NCBI GenBank assembly: GCA_030602245.1
Contig: JAUWAC010000014.1
Coordinates: forward strand, 1 to 64,000
Direction: 5' to 3'
Source: Marinobacterium sp.
Lineage (GTDB): Bacteria; Pseudomonadota; Gammaproteobacteria; Pseudomonadales; Balneatricaceae
DNA: 64,000 bases
Positions 1 to 8,144 of this stretch are shown here, one piece after another; position 1 is the stretch's first letter, and each line of letters begins with the position of its first letter. The position numbers and the translations under genes were made by a program. Below the pieces are notes generated by a model, which saw nothing but the letters and a program-made list of their open reading frames with translations, was not told where the DNA came from and did not search any database.

Positions 1-1
1 A

Positions 2-265
2 TTCGACACCAACAACCTGGTCATGGCCTTCGCGACGATGGGTTACAACGTGTTGCGCTGGATGGGTCTGCGACTGACCGGCCCGGATGCACCGGTTCGC
101 CACCCGGCCAGGCGTCGCCGCCTGAGAACCGTGATGCAGGAGATCATGACCATGGCCTGCCGCCTGGTGCACAGTGGCCGGCAGTGGATCCTGCGATTTG
201 GCCGACACTGCCCAGGCTTTGCGGTTTACCGCGATCTTTATCGGGGCCTTGCTTCCGCCGGATAG
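2..265 (+). CDS. IS1380-family transposase, C-terminal fragment
   Basis: The window opens inside this frame; about 87 C-terminal residues remain and the start lies outside. The segment GPDAPVRHPARRRRLRTV followed by a basic stretch and GRHCPGFAVYRDLY is the pattern I know from the extreme C-terminus of IS1380-family DDE transposases, which usually reads GPDAPVRHPAKRRRLKTVMQE and later FGRHCPAF. The fragment ends in a normal TAG. Whether the element is complete cannot be judged because only its end is present. It is the only IS trace in the first 44 kb and marks the left flank of the catabolic block. Confidence 0.75.
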   Translation, partial: FDTNNLVMAFATMGYNVLRWMGLRLTGPDAPVRHPARRRRLRTVMQEIMTMACRLVHSGRQWILRFGRHCPGFAVYRDLYRGLASAG

Positions 266-597
266 GCCAACTCAACCACTGGCAAAAAACAATCCTCCCG
301 GAATCCTCTGCCGGGACAGCCCGCTATTGCCTAAACACTGCATGCTGGTTATTTATCAACCAATCTCGAACCATCGGTTGCTCCCGCTCTTTGCTTCCTG
401 ACCTCAAAGTCAGAATCTCACCCAGTTATCGCCTCTTGTTGGCGCAGAGGTGGGCTTGACGGGTATATTGGCGAGCGAAGTCACTGATTCAGGTATAAAA
501 GAAACCGGATTTGGAGAGCAAACACTAGTCGGTTGCCGTTGCCTTGCGGGCAGGGGGCGAGCCCGCTGCAGCGGCCGCCCCGTGCTCCGACAGGGTA
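266..597. other. Gene-free stretch between IS1380 remnant and aldolase gene
   Basis: There is no convincing gene here: the short frames lack ribosome binding sites and any family resemblance. The stretch should contain the right terminal repeat of the IS1380-like element, but I could not pick out its inverted repeat without the other end. Near 540-595 it becomes strongly GC-rich with several short self-complementary runs just downstream of the aldolase stop. That may end the leftward operon, although no run of T follows. Confidence 0.5.
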
Positions 598-1359
598 TTA
601 CCAGCTGGGCCCGCGATCGGCTTCCATCTTGCGTACCATCGCATCGAAGAATTTGACTGCGAAGCCACTCTCCTTGATCAGCATCTGGGTCAGATCGGCA
701 CATTTCTGGCTGATTGCGGTGTCGAGAATCACGTCTTCACCACCCAGAGCGCCGGAGGCGACCTGAATCTCGGCCGCGCGCTGTACTGTCCACAGCAGGA
801 AGAAGGCGCGTTCGATGTCCATCTCGCCCACGGCGATACCGTGGTTGCGCAGTACCAGCACATGCTTGGTGCCGAGGCTCTCCAGCATGCGGCCTTTTTC
901 CTCCTGGAACAGGGTGATCCCCTCAAAGGCGTGATAGCCGACGCGACCGAAGAGCTGGGCACCGTAGAAATCGTTGTGGGTAAAACCGCGCTGCTTGGAG
1001 GCGATGGCGGACACGGCATTGGTGTGGGTGTGGATCACGCAATGCACATCTTCACGCGCCTGGTGGATCGCGCCGTGCAGCGCGAAGCCGGCAGGGTTGC
1101 CATCGTAGGGGGAGTCATCCAGTTTGTTGCCGTTGACATCCACCTTGATCAGGTTGGCCGGGGTGATCTCGGTGTAGTTGAGGCCGAAGGGGTTCACCAG
1201 ATAGCTGCCCTCTTCATCCATCAGGCGGGCGGAGATGTGGTTGAAGATGGTTTCGGTCCAGCCGAAGTAGTCGACCAGGTGGTAGCAGTGGGCCAGCTTG
1301 ATGCGCAGGGCCCATTCCGCTTCGCTGATGTGCTCGGGGCGGGTGATGGAATCACTCAT
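598..1359 (-). CDS. Class II aldolase/adducin family protein
   Basis: A 253-residue cytosolic protein of the class II aldolase/adducin fold (FucA/AraD superfamily). These enzymes use a divalent metal to cleave, decarboxylate or epimerise small hydroxy-acids and sugars. The metal-binding histidines are visible in HTHTN (His110, His112) and RNHG (His173), and the N-terminal N-H-I-S-A-R segment (residues 40-45) matches the phosphate/substrate loop. It is the last gene of a leftward operon behind a branched-chain-type ABC importer and a ketopantoate-reductase-like gene. A purine-rich GGAGACAACC precedes the ATG. The substrate is unknown; the position suggests it handles a fragment of whatever the importer brings in, possibly linked to the divergent iac cluster. 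Confidence 0.85.
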   Translation of the reverse strand: MSDSITRPEHISEAEWALRIKLAHCYHLVDYFGWTETIFNHISARLMDEEGSYLVNPFGLNYTEITPANLIKVDVNGNKLDDSPYDGNPAGFALHGAIHQAREDVHCVIHTHTNAVSAIASKQRGFTHNDFYGAQLFGRVGYHAFEGITLFQEEKGRMLESLGTKHVLVLRNHGIAVGEMDIERAFFLLWTVQRAAEIQVASGALGGEDVILDTAISQKCADLTQMLIKESGFAVKFFDAMVRKMEADRGPSW

Positions 1360-1429
1360 GGTTGTCTCCTTGTTAATGTCACGGGTGTCTATCGCACTCG
1401 TTGCTGAATAAAAGGTTTAATGGTTCAGG

Positions 1430-2413
1430 TCAGGCCGAAGCCGCCGGGCGGCGTTGTCCGGCTATAAACTCGGTCAGCGCCAGTACGTGCCGCGTGATCG
1501 GCATGCTAAGGCCCACCCGTTCGGCCAGCTCGACGACCGCGTGGCCAATGGCTGCCAACTCCAGGGGGCGACCCTGCTCGTGGTCCTGCAGCATGGAGGT
1601 CTTAACCGCGCCCATGCCGGCGCCCAGCTCCATAAAGGTGTGCGGATCAAAGCGGATACGGGCGCCATAGGCGGCAGCGGCCTGGATCACTTCATCCAGA
1701 ATCTGCCGCACCAGCGGACTCAGTTTCGGGTCCGCGTAGAGCTGTTCCAGCGTGGCGCCGGTCACCACTGACAGGGGGTTTGACGTCAGATTGGCAGTGA
1801 CCTTGGTCCAGATCTGGTCGCGAATAGTGTCAGTCGCCCGGACTTCGATGCCGGTCTGCTCAAGCAGCTGGCGCACCGCTTCCAGGCGTTCGGTCATCCG
1901 GTGGTCGATCTCGCCGATAATCATCAGATGCGGATTGGTCGACTCGGCATGATTCGGCGCCCGGCGCGTAGCGGTGATAAACACCACCGCACCGATCAGG
2001 TGGTGGGCGGGTATCAGCTCCGACAGTTTCCCGTGCGGATCGATGGCCTGGATCGATTCGTTTGCGAAGCGGCTCTCCAGCCCCTGGAAGTACCACCAGG
2101 GCACACCGTTCACGATCGGAATCACCAGGGTATCCGCGTGCAGCATCGGTTGGAGCTGCAGCAGTACCTGGGCCAGCGCCGGGGCCTTGGTGCAGACCAG
2201 GATCAGATCCTGTGGTCCCAGCTCTACCGCTGAATCACTGGCGTTGACGCTGGCCTGATGTTCGCCGTCGAGATCATTCAGGCGCACGCCCTGTTGCTGC
2301 AGCAGCTCAAGGGTCTGGCCGCGCGCCAGCATATTGACCGGATATCCGGCGCAGGCCAGGCGAGCAGCGAGGGTGCAGCCGATCGCGCCGGCACCGGCGA
2401 TACAGATACGCAT
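1430..2413 (-). CDS. Ketopantoate reductase family NADPH-dependent oxidoreductase (PanE/ApbA-like)
   Basis: A 327-residue protein with an N-terminal Rossmann fold: GAGAIG at residues 7-12 is the NADP-binding loop. The C-terminal helical domain is typical of 2-dehydropantoate 2-reductases, and a central segment contains DQIWTKVTANLTSNPLS, which has the lysine and asparagine used by the family for 2-oxo acid reduction. True PanE makes pantoate for coenzyme A. Many paralogues sit in catabolic operons and reduce other branched 2-oxo acids, and this one lies 55 bp after livF and 70 bp before the aldolase gene. A catabolic role is therefore at least as likely as pantothenate synthesis. Length and motifs are intact. 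Confidence 0.85.
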   Translation of the reverse strand: MRICIAGAGAIGCTLAARLACAGYPVNMLARGQTLELLQQQGVRLNDLDGEHQASVNASDSAVELGPQDLILVCTKAPALAQVLLQLQPMLHADTLVIPIVNGVPWWYFQGLESRFANESIQAIDPHGKLSELIPAHHLIGAVVFITATRRAPNHAESTNPHLMIIGEIDHRMTERLEAVRQLLEQTGIEVRATDTIRDQIWTKVTANLTSNPLSVVTGATLEQLYADPKLSPLVRQILDEVIQAAAAYGARIRFDPHTFMELGAGMGAVKTSMLQDHEQGRPLELAAIGHAVVELAERVGLSMPITRHVLALTEFIAGQRRPAASA

Positions 2414-2468
2414 AGATGTAGGTTTCCTGGTATGCGAGGGCCCGCTGCCGGGCCCGGTTCAATCCTGG

Positions 2469-3260
2469 TCAGCTCGACAGCAGTTCCTGGTGCTTGCTGG
2501 CCAGCCCCAGATAGGCTTCGATTACCCGCGGATCGTTGGCCAGATCGGCGGCTTTGCCCTGCATGGCGACCTTGCCGCCCTCCAGCACATAGGCGTAGTC
2601 CGCCACTTTCAGCGCGGCGCGGGCGTTTTGTTCCACCAGCAGAATGGATACCCCCTGACGGCGCAGATCGGCGAAGATACGGAATATTTCCCGCGTGATC
2701 AGCGGCGCCAGCCCAAGACTGGGTTCATCCAGCATCAACAGGCGCGGCTTGCCCATCAGGGCGCGGCCGATGGCCAGCATCTGGCGCTCGCCACCGGACA
2801 GCGTGCCCGACATCTGCTTGCGCCGCTCCCAGAGCCGGGGGAACAGGCTGTACACCTCCGCCAGCGTGGTTTCGTAGCCGCGATCGCCGCGCCGGAAGCG
2901 CTGGAAAGCGCCCAGCAGCAGGTTGTCCTCGATGCTCATGCTGGTGAACAGCTCACGCTTCTCCGGCACCAGCCCAAGGCCCTTGCCGACCAGGTTTTCC
3001 ACATCCGGCACTTTGTAGAAGTGGCCGTCGAAGTGGACCTCGCCTTTGGACTTCAGCATGCCGATGATCGCTGACAGCAACGTGGTCTTGCCCGCGCCGT
3101 TGGGGCCGATCACGGTGACGATCTGGCCTTCCCGCACCTGCAGGTCCACACCGGTCACCGCTTCGACCATACCGTAGGAGACATGCAGGTCGCTGATATT
3201 CAGCAGTCGCTCTCCCGAGCCTTGGTGGTGCGCAGTGGATTGGGTTGCAGTGGCATTCAT
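2469..3260 (-). CDS. livF: Branched-chain amino acid type ABC transporter, ATPase LivF
   Basis: A 263-residue ABC ATPase of the HAAT (branched-chain amino acid/amide/aromatic) importer family. Walker A is GPNGAGKTT at residues 52-60, the signature is LSGGERQ, and Walker B is LMLDEPSLGLAP. The LivF type is recognised by the short length and the absence of the long LivG insertion. The start codon overlaps the stop of the upstream livM-livG gene as TGATG, so translation is coupled. It energises import together with the fused LivG domain. The first 15 residues are a serine/threonine/histidine-rich extension without family counterpart. Confidence 0.9.
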   Translation of the reverse strand: MNATATQSTAHHQGSGERLLNISDLHVSYGMVEAVTGVDLQVREGQIVTVIGPNGAGKTTLLSAIIGMLKSKGEVHFDGHFYKVPDVENLVGKGLGLVPEKRELFTSMSIEDNLLLGAFQRFRRGDRGYETTLAEVYSLFPRLWERRKQMSGTLSGGERQMLAIGRALMGKPRLLMLDEPSLGLAPLITREIFRIFADLRRQGVSILLVEQNARAALKVADYAYVLEGGKVAMQGKAADLANDPRVIEAYLGLASKHQELLSS

Positions 3261-5068
3261 CAGTCAGCACCTCCAAGGTAGGCTTCAAGTACCGCAGGGT
3301 TGGTCTGGATCTCCTCGGGCAGGCCTTCGGCGATCTTCTCGCCAAACTCCATCACCACGATGCGATCTACCAGGCCCATGACGAAATCCATATCGTGTTC
3401 AACTAGCAGGATCGCCATCCCTTCGCTGCGCAGCTTGCTGAGCAGGTCGGCCAGCGCCTGCTTCTCCTTGTGGCGCAGGCCGGCGGCGGGCTCGTCCAGC
3501 AGCAGCAGACAGGGATCGGCACACAGGGCGCGCGCGATCTCCAGGATCCGCTGCTGGCCCAGCGCCAGGCTGCCCGCTTCCTCATACAGATAGTCGCCCA
3601 GGCCCACACGCTCGAGTTGGCGCTTGGCCTCCTGCAGCAGACTGGTCTCCTCCAGGCGCTCCAGGTGCAGCGCAGAACTGATCACGCCTTTATTGCCGCG
3701 CAGGTGTGCGCCGATGGCAACGTTCTCGAGCACGGTCATGGTGGGCAGCAGCTTCACATGCTGGAAGGTGCGGCTCATGCCCAGGGTGGCGACCTCACGG
3801 GAGCTCTTGCCCTTCAGGCTCTGACCGCGGAACAGCACCTCACCGGAGGTGGGTGTATCGACCGCCGAAAGTTGGTTGAACATGGTGCTCTTGCCGGCGC
3901 CGTTGGGGCCGATCAGGGCCAGAATCTCGCCGGCATGCACCTCCAGGTTCATCTCCTTGTTGGCGACCAGGCCACCAAACTGGCGGGTCACGTCTTTAGC
4001 TTGCAGAATCAGTTCACCTTTTTCCGGCAGGTCGCGGCGCGGCAGATCTGGTGTGCCGACTGCGCCGGCCTCCGGCAGCAGCTGCTTGCGCTGGCGCAAT
4101 TTGGCCGGTGCCAGCTTCATCAGCATCGGCCACAGGCCACCGGGGGTGCGGTGCATGATCAGGATGATCAGCAGGCCGAACACGATGTGTTCATATTTGC
4201 CGGCATCGCCGAGCAGCCAGGGCAGCAGATCCTGCAGCCACTGCTTGGCCATGGTCAGGATGCCGGCGCCGAGCAGGGCGCCCCAGACGTTGGCGACACC
4301 GCCGATCAGGGCCATGAACAGGTAGTCGATACCCATGCTCAACCCGAACGGGGTCGGATTGACGAAGCGCTGGTTGTGGGCGTAGAGCCAGCCGGAGATC
4401 GCGGCAAACAGGGCCGAGATCAGGAACACCACCATCTTGGAGCGGAAGGTATTCACCCCCATCGATTCCGCCATCAACTGCCCGCCTTTCAGTGCCCGAA
4501 TGGCACGGCCTTCGCGGGAGTTGAGCAGGTTCTGGGTCACCAGCATCGCCAGCAGCAGAATGGCCCAGATCAGATAGAACATCTTCTCGCCCTTATCCAG
4601 CTCAAGCCCGAACAGCTCAATCGGCGGCAGGCCGCTGATACCGGAGTGGCCGCCCAGGGTCTTAACGGTGCCGAACAGGTAGTACAGGGAGATGCCCCAG
4701 GCGATGGTGCCCAGCGGCAGATAGTGACCCGACAGGCGCAGGGTCAGTGCGCCCAGCAGCAGCGCCACCGTGGCGGTCAGCAAAATGCCGATCAGCAGTG
4801 ATAGCCAGGGTGAGCCGGCGGCCCACTCCAGCCAGGCCGGTAACTGCTGGGTGGCGGTCAGGTAGGCGCTGGTGTAGGAACCGAGGCCGACAAACGCCGC
4901 CTGGCCGAAGCTGGTCATGCCGCCGACACCGGTCAGCAACACCAGGCCCAGCACCACCAAGGCATAGAGGCCAATATAGTTCAGCAGGGTGACCTGGAAG
5001 GTCGGTAAAACCAGAGGCGCCAGCGCAAGCAGCACCACAAAGCCGGTCAGGACGTGACGAGACTTCAT
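3260..5068 (-). CDS. Fused permease-ATPase (LivM-LivG) of HAAT-family ABC importer
   Basis: A 602-residue fusion. Residues 1-320 are a LivM-type inner-membrane permease with about ten hydrophobic segments and the family loop around GGxxGISGLP. Residues 350-602 are a LivG-type ATPase with Walker A GPNGAGKST at 387-395, the signature SLALGQQRILEIARAL and Walker B LLLDEPAAGL. The linker (320-350) is charged and proline-rich. LivM and LivG are separate proteins in E. coli, but permease-ATPase fusions occur in proteobacterial HAAT importers. The gene overlaps livH by 4 bp (ATGA) upstream and livF by 3 bases downstream. No frameshift is involved: the frame is open throughout. Confidence 0.9.
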   Translation of the reverse strand: MKSRHVLTGFVVLLALAPLVLPTFQVTLLNYIGLYALVVLGLVLLTGVGGMTSFGQAAFVGLGSYTSAYLTATQQLPAWLEWAAGSPWLSLLIGILLTATVALLLGALTLRLSGHYLPLGTIAWGISLYYLFGTVKTLGGHSGISGLPPIELFGLELDKGEKMFYLIWAILLLAMLVTQNLLNSREGRAIRALKGGQLMAESMGVNTFRSKMVVFLISALFAAISGWLYAHNQRFVNPTPFGLSMGIDYLFMALIGGVANVWGALLGAGILTMAKQWLQDLLPWLLGDAGKYEHIVFGLLIILIMHRTPGGLWPMLMKLAPAKLRQRKQLLPEAGAVGTPDLPRRDLPEKGELILQAKDVTRQFGGLVANKEMNLEVHAGEILALIGPNGAGKSTMFNQLSAVDTPTSGEVLFRGQSLKGKSSREVATLGMSRTFQHVKLLPTMTVLENVAIGAHLRGNKGVISSALHLERLEETSLLQEAKRQLERVGLGDYLYEEAGSLALGQQRILEIARALCADPCLLLLDEPAAGLRHKEKQALADLLSKLRSEGMAILLVEHDMDFVMGLVDRIVVMEFGEKIAEGLPEEIQTNPAVLEAYLGGAD

Positions 5069-6102
5069 TCTTCGTCCTCCACGTGATTGCTGTTAATGGA
5101 GCGCCAGAGCAGGAACGGGATGATCAGTGTGAACACGATGATCTCCTTGTAGTTACTGGCCCAGAACATGGAGAAAGCTTCGATCAGACCCACGGCGACA
5201 GCGCCGATGGCGGCCAGCGGGTAGCTGATCAGTCCGCCGATGATCGCGCCGACGAACCCTTTCAGAGAGATGATGAAACCGGAGTCGTAATACAGTGTGG
5301 TGATCGGTGCGATCAGGATGCCGGACGCGACACCAATAAAGGCCGCCAGCGCAAAGGTTGCTTTGCCGGCAAAGTCCGGCGAGATCCCCATCAGGCGGGC
5401 ACCCATCCGGTTGACCGCGGTGGCACGTAGCGCCTTGCCATACAGGGTGCGCTCAAACGCCAGGAACAGCGAGACGATCAGCACCACAGAGACCAGAATC
5501 ACCCACAGGGTCTGACTCTTCAGCATGACGCTGCCGAGCCGTAGCGCGGTATCCGAGAACGGGGCGGTACGACCCCCTTCCGGCCCGAACATCAGCAGGC
5601 CGATACCGACCATGGTGACGTGCAGTGCGATCGACACGATCAGCAGTACCAGCGGCTGGGCTGAGGCGATGGGCTGGAAGAACACGCGATACATGACCGG
5701 GCCCAGGGGGACCAGCAGCATCAGCGTCAGCAGCGCCTGCGCCAGCATCGGAATCTCCTGCAGGGACAGGGTGTGCATCAGCGTGACCATCAGGGCGGCA
5801 TAGCCCAGCTTGATGCCGATCCATTGGGCTTTACGCGCATCCATGCCGTTGCTGAACAGCTGCTTGAGGTCGAGCGCGGCATCGAGCGCAATCATGGCCG
5901 CCAGCAGCCAGACAATCGATGTCTCATGGCCGGATTGAAACGCGTACATGGTGAGTGCGCCGAAGGTGACAAACTCACCCAGCGGAATCAGCAAAATCCG
6001 GGTGACGGTAAAAACCAGGATGATCGACAGAGCCAGCAAGGCATAGATGGCTCCGTTGGTGATGCCATCCTGGCCCAACAGAATGGCGATTTGTAAGTTC
6101 AT
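5065..6102 (-). CDS. livH: Branched-chain amino acid type ABC transporter permease LivH
   Basis: An integral membrane permease of about 345 residues with LivH hallmarks: an N-terminal QxGITNGAIYALLALSI segment, the central ALRATAVNRMGARLMGIS coupling loop that contacts the ATPases, and a C-terminal GxxGGLISYPLAAIGA region. I place the start at the methionine of MNLQIAILL because AAGGAACC lies about 10 bases upstream. A longer frame begins 24 bases earlier but has no ribosome site. It overlaps the fused livM-livG gene by 4 bp. It sits about 200 bp after livK, a gap that may let the periplasmic protein be made in excess. Confidence 0.9.
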   Translation of the reverse strand: MNLQIAILLGQDGITNGAIYALLALSIILVFTVTRILLIPLGEFVTFGALTMYAFQSGHETSIVWLLAAMIALDAALDLKQLFSNGMDARKAQWIGIKLGYAALMVTLMHTLSLQEIPMLAQALLTLMLLVPLGPVMYRVFFQPIASAQPLVLLIVSIALHVTMVGIGLLMFGPEGGRTAPFSDTALRLGSVMLKSQTLWVILVSVVLIVSLFLAFERTLYGKALRATAVNRMGARLMGISPDFAGKATFALAAFIGVASGILIAPITTLYYDSGFIISLKGFVGAIIGGLISYPLAAIGAVAVGLIEAFSMFWASNYKEIIVFTLIIPFLLWRSINSNHVEDEE

Positions 6103-6304
6103 GAGTTCCGGTTCCTTTCTTGGCAACCCCTGACCGGACGAAAGCCAGGTGTGGGTCTAACAGGCGAGTGGTTTCAGTGTTCAGAGGTCGTCACTACAAG
6201 GCACTACATGGCACAACAGGGTACCCACAGTCGTTGGGGCTGGAGAGCGTGCCTGCCTCAGGCAGACACGCCCAAGCCGATCCAGCGGTCGGCTGTCGCG
6301 GTGC

Positions 6305-7450
6305 TCAGTCGAGCAGTTTCCAGTCACCGTCTTTGACGGTAATCATCACGCGCCCCCGCTCATCGAAACCGGAGTGGTCGGCCGGTGTCATGTTGTAAAC
6401 CCCCTGTGTACCCGGCAGCTCCTTGGTGGCCTCCAGAGCATCGCGCAGGGCGGAACGGAACTCGGCAGTGCCGGGCTTGGCCGTCTCCAGGGCGGTAGGG
6501 ATCGCATTGTGCAGCAGCAATCCGGCGTCGTAGACGTTGCCGCCGAATGTGGCCGGTGCTTCACCGTGAAGTTCGGTATAGCGTGCAACGTAGTCGGTGG
6601 CGATCTGCTTGGCCGGGCTGTCCTCAACTTCATCGAGTACCAGCATCAGGCTGGCGGCGAGGATAGTGCCTTCCACGGCCTTGCCGCCGAGCTTCAGGAA
6701 CGGATCCAGTGCAGCGCCGTGCGTCTGATAGATCTGCCCTGCATACCCCTGTTCCTTCAGTGTTGTCTGCGGCATCACCGATGAGGACCCCGGGGCCGCC
6801 ACGAGTACGGCATCGGGGTTGGCCATCAGCAACTTGAGGCTCTGCCCGGTAATCGACGTGTCCTGGCGCTGGAAGCTTTCCGACGCGACGATTTCAATGC
6901 CGGCTTCGCGGGTCAGCTCGCCCATCACCTTGGCCCAGTTTTCACCATAGGGGTCGGCGGTACCGATCAGGCCAACGGTTTTCACGCCGGCTTCTTTCAT
7001 ATGGTCGACGATCGCGGATGCGATCAGGTCATCGTTCTGCGTAGTCTTGAAGACCCACTTCTTCTGTTCGGTCATCGGCAGCACTACCGCAGCGGTACCG
7101 ACCGGTGCCAGCATCGGCGTGCCGGATTCGGCCGCGTACTGCAGTACCCCCACGGCCGCACCGGAACCGGATGGGCCGATGATGGCGTCGACCTTCTCCT
7201 CGTCAATCAGCTTCTTGAAGGCCTTGGAGGCGGCGGTCGGATCGCTGCCATCATCCAGTGAGATGTAGGTGATCGTTTCACCGCCCGCGCTGGTGGGCAG
7301 CAGTGGGACGCTGTTCTTTTGCGGAATACCCACCAATGCGATGGGGCCGGTGGATGAGGTGACCACGCCGATCTTGATTTCAGCCTGCGCGGTTGTCGCG
7401 CTCAGGGCGGCGCCAACCAGTAAAGCGGTGAGGGTTTTCTTCAACAGCAT
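6305..7450 (-). CDS. Periplasmic substrate-binding protein of HAAT-family ABC importer (LivK-like)
   Basis: A 381-residue type I periplasmic binding protein. The start at 7450 is chosen because GGAG lies six bases upstream and a clear signal peptide follows (MLLKKTLTALLVGAALS, cleavage after TAQA). The mature protein begins with EIKIGVVTSSTGPIALVGI, the usual opening of the LivK/AmiC/aromatic-acid-binding group. It delivers substrate to LivH and the LivM-LivG fusion. The family binds branched amino acids, amides, urea or aromatic acids. Because the gene is transcribed divergently from an indole-3-acetate degradation cluster, an aromatic acid ligand such as indole-3-acetate is a reasonable guess, but nothing in the sequence proves it. 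Confidence 0.88.
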   Translation of the reverse strand: MLLKKTLTALLVGAALSATTAQAEIKIGVVTSSTGPIALVGIPQKNSVPLLPTSAGGETITYISLDDGSDPTAASKAFKKLIDEEKVDAIIGPSGSGAAVGVLQYAAESGTPMLAPVGTAAVVLPMTEQKKWVFKTTQNDDLIASAIVDHMKEAGVKTVGLIGTADPYGENWAKVMGELTREAGIEIVASESFQRQDTSITGQSLKLLMANPDAVLVAAPGSSSVMPQTTLKEQGYAGQIYQTHGAALDPFLKLGGKAVEGTILAASLMLVLDEVEDSPAKQIATDYVARYTELHGEAPATFGGNVYDAGLLLHNAIPTALETAKPGTAEFRSALRDALEATKELPGTQGVYNMTPADHSGFDERGRVMITVKDGDWKLLD

Positions 7451-7925
7451 AGGTGTCTCCATTAGGCAGCTAGGCAGAGGGGGGCGGTACCGATCGAGTT
7501 GGTGGTCGGTGAGTGCCCGTCGATCTGGATCAAGCATCTGTCGTGCCAAATTTTGCGCGTGCACCAGATCTGGATCATGGAAGTACTACACAAAATATGG
7601 TTGGAAAAAGTCGATTCTGCTTTCGGGGGCGTCGCTTTTCGATGACGCCATGAATGGGTGATTTTTATTGAAAAATCAACTTATTAGTCAATCTGTTTTG
7701 TCAGGGTTTAGAACCTATTTTTATCTGGTTTTAGTTTGTAAAAAAATGCCCGTTTTTAGGCGGTAATTTTTTTCGATCTTCGGTGGGTGCGCGATGCCGT
7801 CTGTCGTGTTGGCGGTTCAGTTTAAAAACCTGTCCATGCGACTTTTAAGGTAAATAAAGCCAATAAAAACAACAATATAAATATCACGTGCGGGTATTTT
7901 TAGGCTGGGTTGGTACTGTCTATTT

Positions 7926-7967
7926 TTGCACCAAACGAGTGCGGAGAGGTTGTTTTATGCACCAAAA
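7926..7967. promoter_or_regulatory. Direct repeat TGCACCAAA, 31-bp period
   Basis: TGCACCAAA occurs at 7,927-7,935 and again at 7,958-7,966. The spacing of 31 bp puts both copies on the same DNA face, about three helical turns apart. They lie upstream of the palindrome and of the predicted iacA promoter. Such paired direct repeats are typical of activator sites, but the protein is unknown. Confidence 0.35.
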
Positions 7968-7986
7968 AACAGCGGTATTTTTTATG

Positions 7987-8004
7987 AATTATCAATTGAC
8001 AATT
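7987..8004. promoter_or_regulatory. MarR-type palindromic operator overlapping a -35 box
   Basis: AATTATCAATTGACAATT is an 18-bp near-perfect palindrome (one mismatched pair) centred on CAATTG. Its right half contains TTGACA (7,996-8,001), a consensus -35 element pointing to iacA. No strong -10 is present at 17 bp; GATTTT is the best candidate. The shape is typical of MarR-family operators, and known iac clusters are controlled by the MarR-type repressor IacR. No iacR gene is in the window. Confidence 0.5.
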
Positions 8005-8144
8005 CAAGTAAAAATTACGATTTTAGAAAAGAGATTCGATGGGTTGTTTGACGTGGCGGCTATGTGACAGTGTTGGCTGCGTTTGTAGATCGCCGGCCGG
8101 ATCGATGCCAGAGCAAGCAATGAGTAACAGGAGAGCGTAAGACC

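Larger units (their letters stand above)
7451..8144. promoter_or_regulatory. AT-rich divergent control region between liv operon and iac cluster
   Basis: About 690 bp without genes, markedly richer in A and T than both flanks from 7,660 to 8,040. It must hold the promoters for the leftward transport operon and the rightward iac cluster. It contains a palindrome at 7,987-8,004, a direct repeat at 7,926-7,967 and a small inverted repeat (GGCGTC/GACGCC) at 7,628-7,649. No coding frame with a ribosome site or known family was seen. Confidence 0.7.

Noticed and set aside
3470-4801. Long rightward open frame opposite the livM-livG gene, glutamine- and histidine-rich
   Set aside because: Antisense shadow of a well-supported gene in GC-rich DNA; no ribosome site and no family resemblance. 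The same applies to the long frames opposite glyA/nrdR/ribD, radA, ettA and GlcD.
7900-7935. Possible sigma-54 promoter (TTGGTACTGTC...TTTTTGCACC) before the iac cluster
   Set aside because: The GG and GC elements are 14 bases apart instead of ten, so it cannot be a sigma-54 site.
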